Below are positions 27,501 to 33,500 of a stretch of DNA of 64,000 nucleotides, piece after piece (position 1 is the stretch's first letter; each line of letters begins with the position of its first letter). Under the pieces are notes generated by a model, which had not been told where the DNA came from, did not search any database, and saw only the letters and a program-made list of their open reading frames with translations. Both the position numbers and the translations under genes were made by a program. The stretch is from Norana najaformis (taxonomy: Eukaryota; Annelida; Clitellata; Crassiclitellata; Hormogastridae). The stretch lies in assembly GCA_964023275.1 (NCBI GenBank), contig OZ029917.1, positions 21,128,488 through 21,192,487 on the forward strand. The letters run 5' to 3'.

Positions 27501-30500
27501 TATCTGGCTGGTGGATGGACTGTTGTGCATGGCGAATGAGGAGGACGACTGCAAAGAGCGTCTTTAGTCAGTTTCTGGGTGAGAGCGAACTGAAGAATTC
27601 TGGGAATTCAAAGGTTTTGGTCAGATGGACTGGAGAATCATAGCCGTTACTGATGTTAATAGTTCAAAGCAAACTTATAGAAAACCTGTAAAGAATGGGC
27701 GTAAGATGTACTTACGTCCACATGTTACAATGGTCAACGGAGAAGACGGTGGTCCAGCAAATCCCATTGCATGAACAGCAGCTACCCTGAACTGATAAGC
27801 CTGCATTGGCTGAAGGTTTCCTACATAGGCCGAGCGGAGATTTGTCCTGTTCAGAGCAACCCAGTCAGTTTCATTACGAGCCTTGTAGTAGACAATGTAG
27901 TCAGAGACTGGCCCAGACCCTCGGTCTGGTGGAGTACGCCACTCCCGCCAGCGAATGGTAATCGATGTGGCATTGCGTGTTTCTAGGTCAGGCATCCTGG
28001 TCATAACTGGAAGCTCTAAAGTGGAAAAACACTTGACATTGCATCACTGACAATCAAAACGTAAGTGAAAGTAGAATGGTTACAAGAGTAAACCTAACTT
28101 TTACATTACAGCACTGACCAAAGGTACTCGGACTGATTGGTGTGACACATCCGAATTACAATGACCTCCAGGGTGAAATTTCCTAATTACCATTACCTGA
28201 GGTGTGAAAAGTCATAATTAAAATGAACCCCATATTTAACTGAACCCTCCACTTTGATGGAAACCAGTGGTGCAGTTGAGACAGGGAAAATAATCATGTT
28301 TCCAAATGTAGGAAGCAAGGAATTGAGTTGTTGGATTGCAGTTTTCCTCTTGCACTAAAAACATAAATAAAGCAACAGACAACAGAACAACATAAGCAAT
28401 AAATAAGTAAACAAGTATAAAGACAATACAATGCAAAACAACAAAGCATAAGATACACTTACGAATCATACAACTCTCCCCAGCATAGCCCAATTTGCAG
28501 CCTGACTTGCACAAGCCATTTGACTTGTCACAAACTTCATCATCTGCTCTGCAGTTGCAGTCTAACTCACAGTTCAATCCATAACGGCCATCCTGACACT
28601 CTGTAAAATAAGAATTCAAAAATATCTCAAAATATGTATATATAACAACAGATGTTTTAGGAAACAACTAATCATTCACCTATACTACAGAAATCTTACT
28701 GTTCAATTCACATGAGAATAATTACGTGAAGAAATACTAGTAATATAAAATTGCCATTCCTTTATATATAATACCCATTAAGATAGAATTGATATTGACA
28801 TGATAATGCCAATATTACCGGACTGCTAGATGAAGACTCACTAAAAAGCAAAATAAATCAATTTAAACTGCATTATCCTAAACCTAACATTTAGAATAAT
28901 ATGATATGCTCTCTAAGCCCAGAACAATAAACATGTCAAGTAAAAATGCAATTTAATTCCAGCCAAATAACCATTATTTGACCAATTTTATACTAGAATT
29001 TTTAAGATATGACATGTACATTCACTTGGGTCTTTGAAACTTGCTCAACTGAATCTCACAAAAGACTATATATGTTTAAGACAATTACCAAACTAACAGT
29101 ATTACAATCTGCTTCATATCAACATCTTTAAACCTAAACAACTTAATTCTGTAAGCCATAAAGAAATTTCAAATTCAAAAAAATTTTCAAAAATTTTGAA
29201 CATCTTCAGTCATTACCAGTTTGACAGTCTGCTCCTTGCCATCCAGCTGCACAACCAGACTCACAGTTACCAGTTACTTTATCACAGACCTCCAGCGGAG
29301 AGTTACAGTGACACTTGGACTCACAGGTCATACCAAAATGGCTACTGGAACATTCTACACAAAAAGGAAAACCATAAAAATGTGCTTGGGAAATATATGA
29401 TGAGCTTTTATGAACACTGATTTACAAACACTTTTATCAAAGATCATAAAAAACAATATGCACAAGCACGCTGTATCAACAAAAACTTATTCCATCTGGA
29501 GACTCCAATAGTCATAATATCACTAGATAAAAGACATGATGATGTGAAATCCAGCCTGTGTCAATGTCCAGGCCAGGTCAAAATTCCAAAAGTCAGAGAG
29601 ACCAGAAACCAGGCTGGGATAACAAACGAGGATCCGAAAAAGGACATAAATGACAATAGAGACTCATAAGACTAGACAGCAGTAAAGGTAGTTAGAAAAG
29701 CATAGTGTACGCATGCATTTATTCACATATTTATCAAAGCATTTATATAATGCCTATAAGGAACTTCTTAAAAGCATCAAACTCAAGGACAACTTGTTTG
29801 AGACCAAGACCAAACGCCATGGCTGGGAACATTACAAGTACAAGACCAGCAGAGTTCAAGGCCAAAGCCAAAGATATTAGAGTTTTAGTCGCATAACAGC
29901 ATCGTCCCTTAAAGTCTGGAAAAGAAGCCTTAGTGCAGCATTTTAAATAGGTATTCTGTACCCTGACAGTTGGTGCCCATCCAGTGCGGGTCACAGCCTC
30001 CACTACTGCAAATACCAGTCACTTGGTTACATTCCTCTCCATCTTGACAGTGACATTCATTCGCACAGTTGATGCCAAAACGGCCCGAAGGACAACCTTC
30101 AACCAAGTTAAAACAGTTTAAATCAAATGCAATGTCCATATATGAAATGCCACTTAAAGAAAACTCCAAGTTACACAGTGCATAACCTTGCCAAAACATT
30201 ACCAAACAGAATGGTAATCAACTGCTAGAGGAACAAATCCAGTTTTAAATAAAATTTTTAAGAAATTTCTGGTACCTGTACCAACGTTCACAGAAAGTAA
30301 TGCATACACAGCAGATGTCCAACTCATGTGTGCTTAAACAAAATGCATGCCTTTCCCTTTTACAAACACCTTTATCTAACACTATGAACTCCATCTAAAA
30401 TGCCACCTTTGGGAGCCATACCTGATATATTATAACACTCATGCAATGACAAGAGCTTGCATTCTAACTTTGAATTAAATTTAGGATTCATAGCTCCAAC

Positions 30501-33500
30501 TGTCATATGAAATTATCAGGAACTGTATCCAATAGAGAGAATAGGAAGACATACTGCAGTTTTGAAGGGAGCAGTAGCCCCAACGACGCTGGGATCCCAC
30601 CAGTCTCCAATAACACCAGGTCTTTGGCTCAGGGGGCTTTGGATTTCGACAGAAGTTTCCTGCCTCTGTTATATCCTTGTCTGGAAACTGGGCCGCTGGA
30701 TAAGCCTTCTGCAAAGACCAATTAACACACTGTTTGTTCCCATCTGTCCGAGACTTTTTGCCCGTGTAGTAAAGTCCAGTCGGATCATTATACGTACAGC
30801 TGCTCTCTACAAAGTGCAGACACATTCCATTAACAACAGACAGTGATGCTAAAAAGTGCAGCATCACAGATTAATGATTACACAGAAACCTCATTAAAAA
30901 AATTATGAGTTGGCATGTCAGCCAAGTGCCTGAACATGTGGTGGCCTTTCACCATTAGCAACTTCATTATACTGTCACTCTGTGCAAAACACGAGTGCTC
31001 TCTCTACTTTTTCAAAAGAAAAGTAATGACAACAATGAACAATGAACCTAAAAAACAATGCAGTAAAGTGACAATCAAGAACAAAACACTGGAAAGAGTA
31101 GCACATTTTATAGGCAGGCAACAGAATGTTGTTTTAGACTTTAAATATTAATACAGTGCAGCTTCACTAATGGATGGCCGCTTTACACACGAGCATACCT
31201 GACACACGGCATAACGCCTCACAGTTCTATTGCCTTAACACACAGAACTCATTAACGCATGGTCAGTAGAATTTCAGCACAGTGCTAAAGATGTTTTCAC
31301 TCAGTTACATCACAAAATGTCCTAGCAAGATTCTTTAACAAGGATTTGGCAAATACATCAGACCATAAGAGCAGCGATTCCATGTATTATCAGATTAAGC
31401 ATAACAGCACAAAAATACTAATACCTGCAAAATCCGCATGTCCATATTATACAGGTGCATGTTAGTGCCAACAATGCATGCTTGTGAGCAAAGAATCAGG
31501 GCAGACAATGACAACTGCCTGTTATACTAGGATGAAGAACCTGAATGTTACAAGCAAGACTTCTACTTTATAGGCCTATGCCTCAGCACAGACCTCTTCA
31601 GAAAGTTTATGATGTTCTTAAAGGACCCTGTACAAGTAGCAAGAAATAAGGAACTGTCAGTTTATGCACATGTTCTGAAAGGATGCCTCCCAACAACCAG
31701 GTGTTACCAACGCTGTATTATGTGCAAAAATTTCTGCCTGTCACTAGGTAGTGACTGCAAAACAGAACCAAGCCATAACGCTAGCACACGTTGACTCGTA
31801 ATTAACACACAAGGTAGAAAAAATTCACTTGTACCCAGTAGACACCCAATGCCCCATCGATCTGGGGGGCATCCATATTCGCACTCCCCAGTGTATCTGT
31901 TGCAACTTGCATCTCCATCACAGTGGCACTGAAACTTGCATCGCCAGCCAAAGTATCCAGACTTGCATTCTACAAAATGCAACAGCCTTCGTGAGAAAGA
32001 AGAAATTGTCTGTGCCACAATGTTACTATAAACAACAGAAGGATTATTTCATAGGCAAGCGAAAGAAAGATGCAGTAGGTTAAATGAAATCATCAGTAGC
32101 ATGTTGCAAAATCTAGTTAGGGTTCTGTGGTGTTCATCCATATAAATATACAGTTTCATTTCAACCTCACATCACTGGCAGCGTTACCTAGTCTTATTAC
32201 CAAAACACCCATAAAACAAATGCCAGCATATTCAGCAGATGCATAATACAAATTCTGGCATCAAAGTCTTTAAGACCTGCAGTGATCCTTTACTTTATAC
32301 CTGCAAAAACTTTCAAACTTTTTTACAGTTGTTCCCAAAGCCCAAAGCTCTTCACATAATACATATATATTACCAGATACTCTCCCACTACAAAATACCC
32401 TCAGCATCTTCCTAGCACAGCAATACCTATTATGAGAAAATTGTTTTAGCTATTTATAGTCAAAAAATTACATACCTTTCTCGTAGCATCTGGACTCTGG
32501 CTCGTTATCTTCTTCATCCCAGCAACATCCAACCGACTCACATACTATCTTACTCTGAGGAACCTGGTGGACATGGCAGGCAACTCTAGCTTCACTTACA
32601 ATTGCAGGACATGATTCACCATCTGCAGAAACACAGTCAGTCTTATTTTCCCATAGCATTAATGACATATCGGGGTGTGTGCTAGTCTAGTGGTTATTGT
32701 GCTGGACTGTCAACAGAAAAGTTGGGAGTTCAAATCTCTTCATGGCTGAATTTGTTTCGAGATTTCAGCTCCACATGTGCCCCTTAGCAAACTCAGCTAT
32801 AATGAGTACGTCGACTGTACATTGCTCTCCTTCTTTTTAATGACACTTTATATTTGTGTTTCAGCTCAAATTATAAATGCACAGGCAATATACACATCAG
32901 CACCCAATTACAAAAGTTATGAAGGTGCTTTTAAACAAAACTACCAACTATAAATAATTTTAAAGCTTAGAATGCTGATGTATGAATGCAACACCTATCT
33001 ATCTGCTAGGCAGATTCAAACCCAAATTCAATCATACCTCCATCTTTTGCTGATTTCTTTACATTTTTCTTCAGTTACAACATCATCCCCAATTCATTTT
33101 GTATCACACGTTCATTATTAATCCTACAATTTACCCTGCTCCAGTCTGAAGGGTATGCATAAACAAAGATAAAATTATTCTTGCAAACCAAATCATCCAG
33201 TTATCTCACAGTTATTTCATACTGTTTCATCCCTAATTCTGACCTCCATCAAATGTACCCTAAGCTTCAATATTAAGACACACGAATAACAGCATTATTA
33301 TCTTGCCCCTGTCTGTTACCAAAACTGCCAAAAATTAACACCAGCACATAACCCTAGTTTCTTTCATTTGCTGAAAACAACTCACCAAATTTTTCATCAC
33401 TTCAGTCTCAGCTGCACCAACTATTTTGAACAAACTCTCAAAATTCCTATTTCAGTTCACTTGTGCTTCACCTCTAAATGTCTCTAGACTCTCCCTCACT

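Noticed and set aside
32674..32750. Possible functional tRNA gene
   Set aside because: A and B boxes are tRNA-like, but the acceptor stem and other arms do not pair and related copies share a SINE body.
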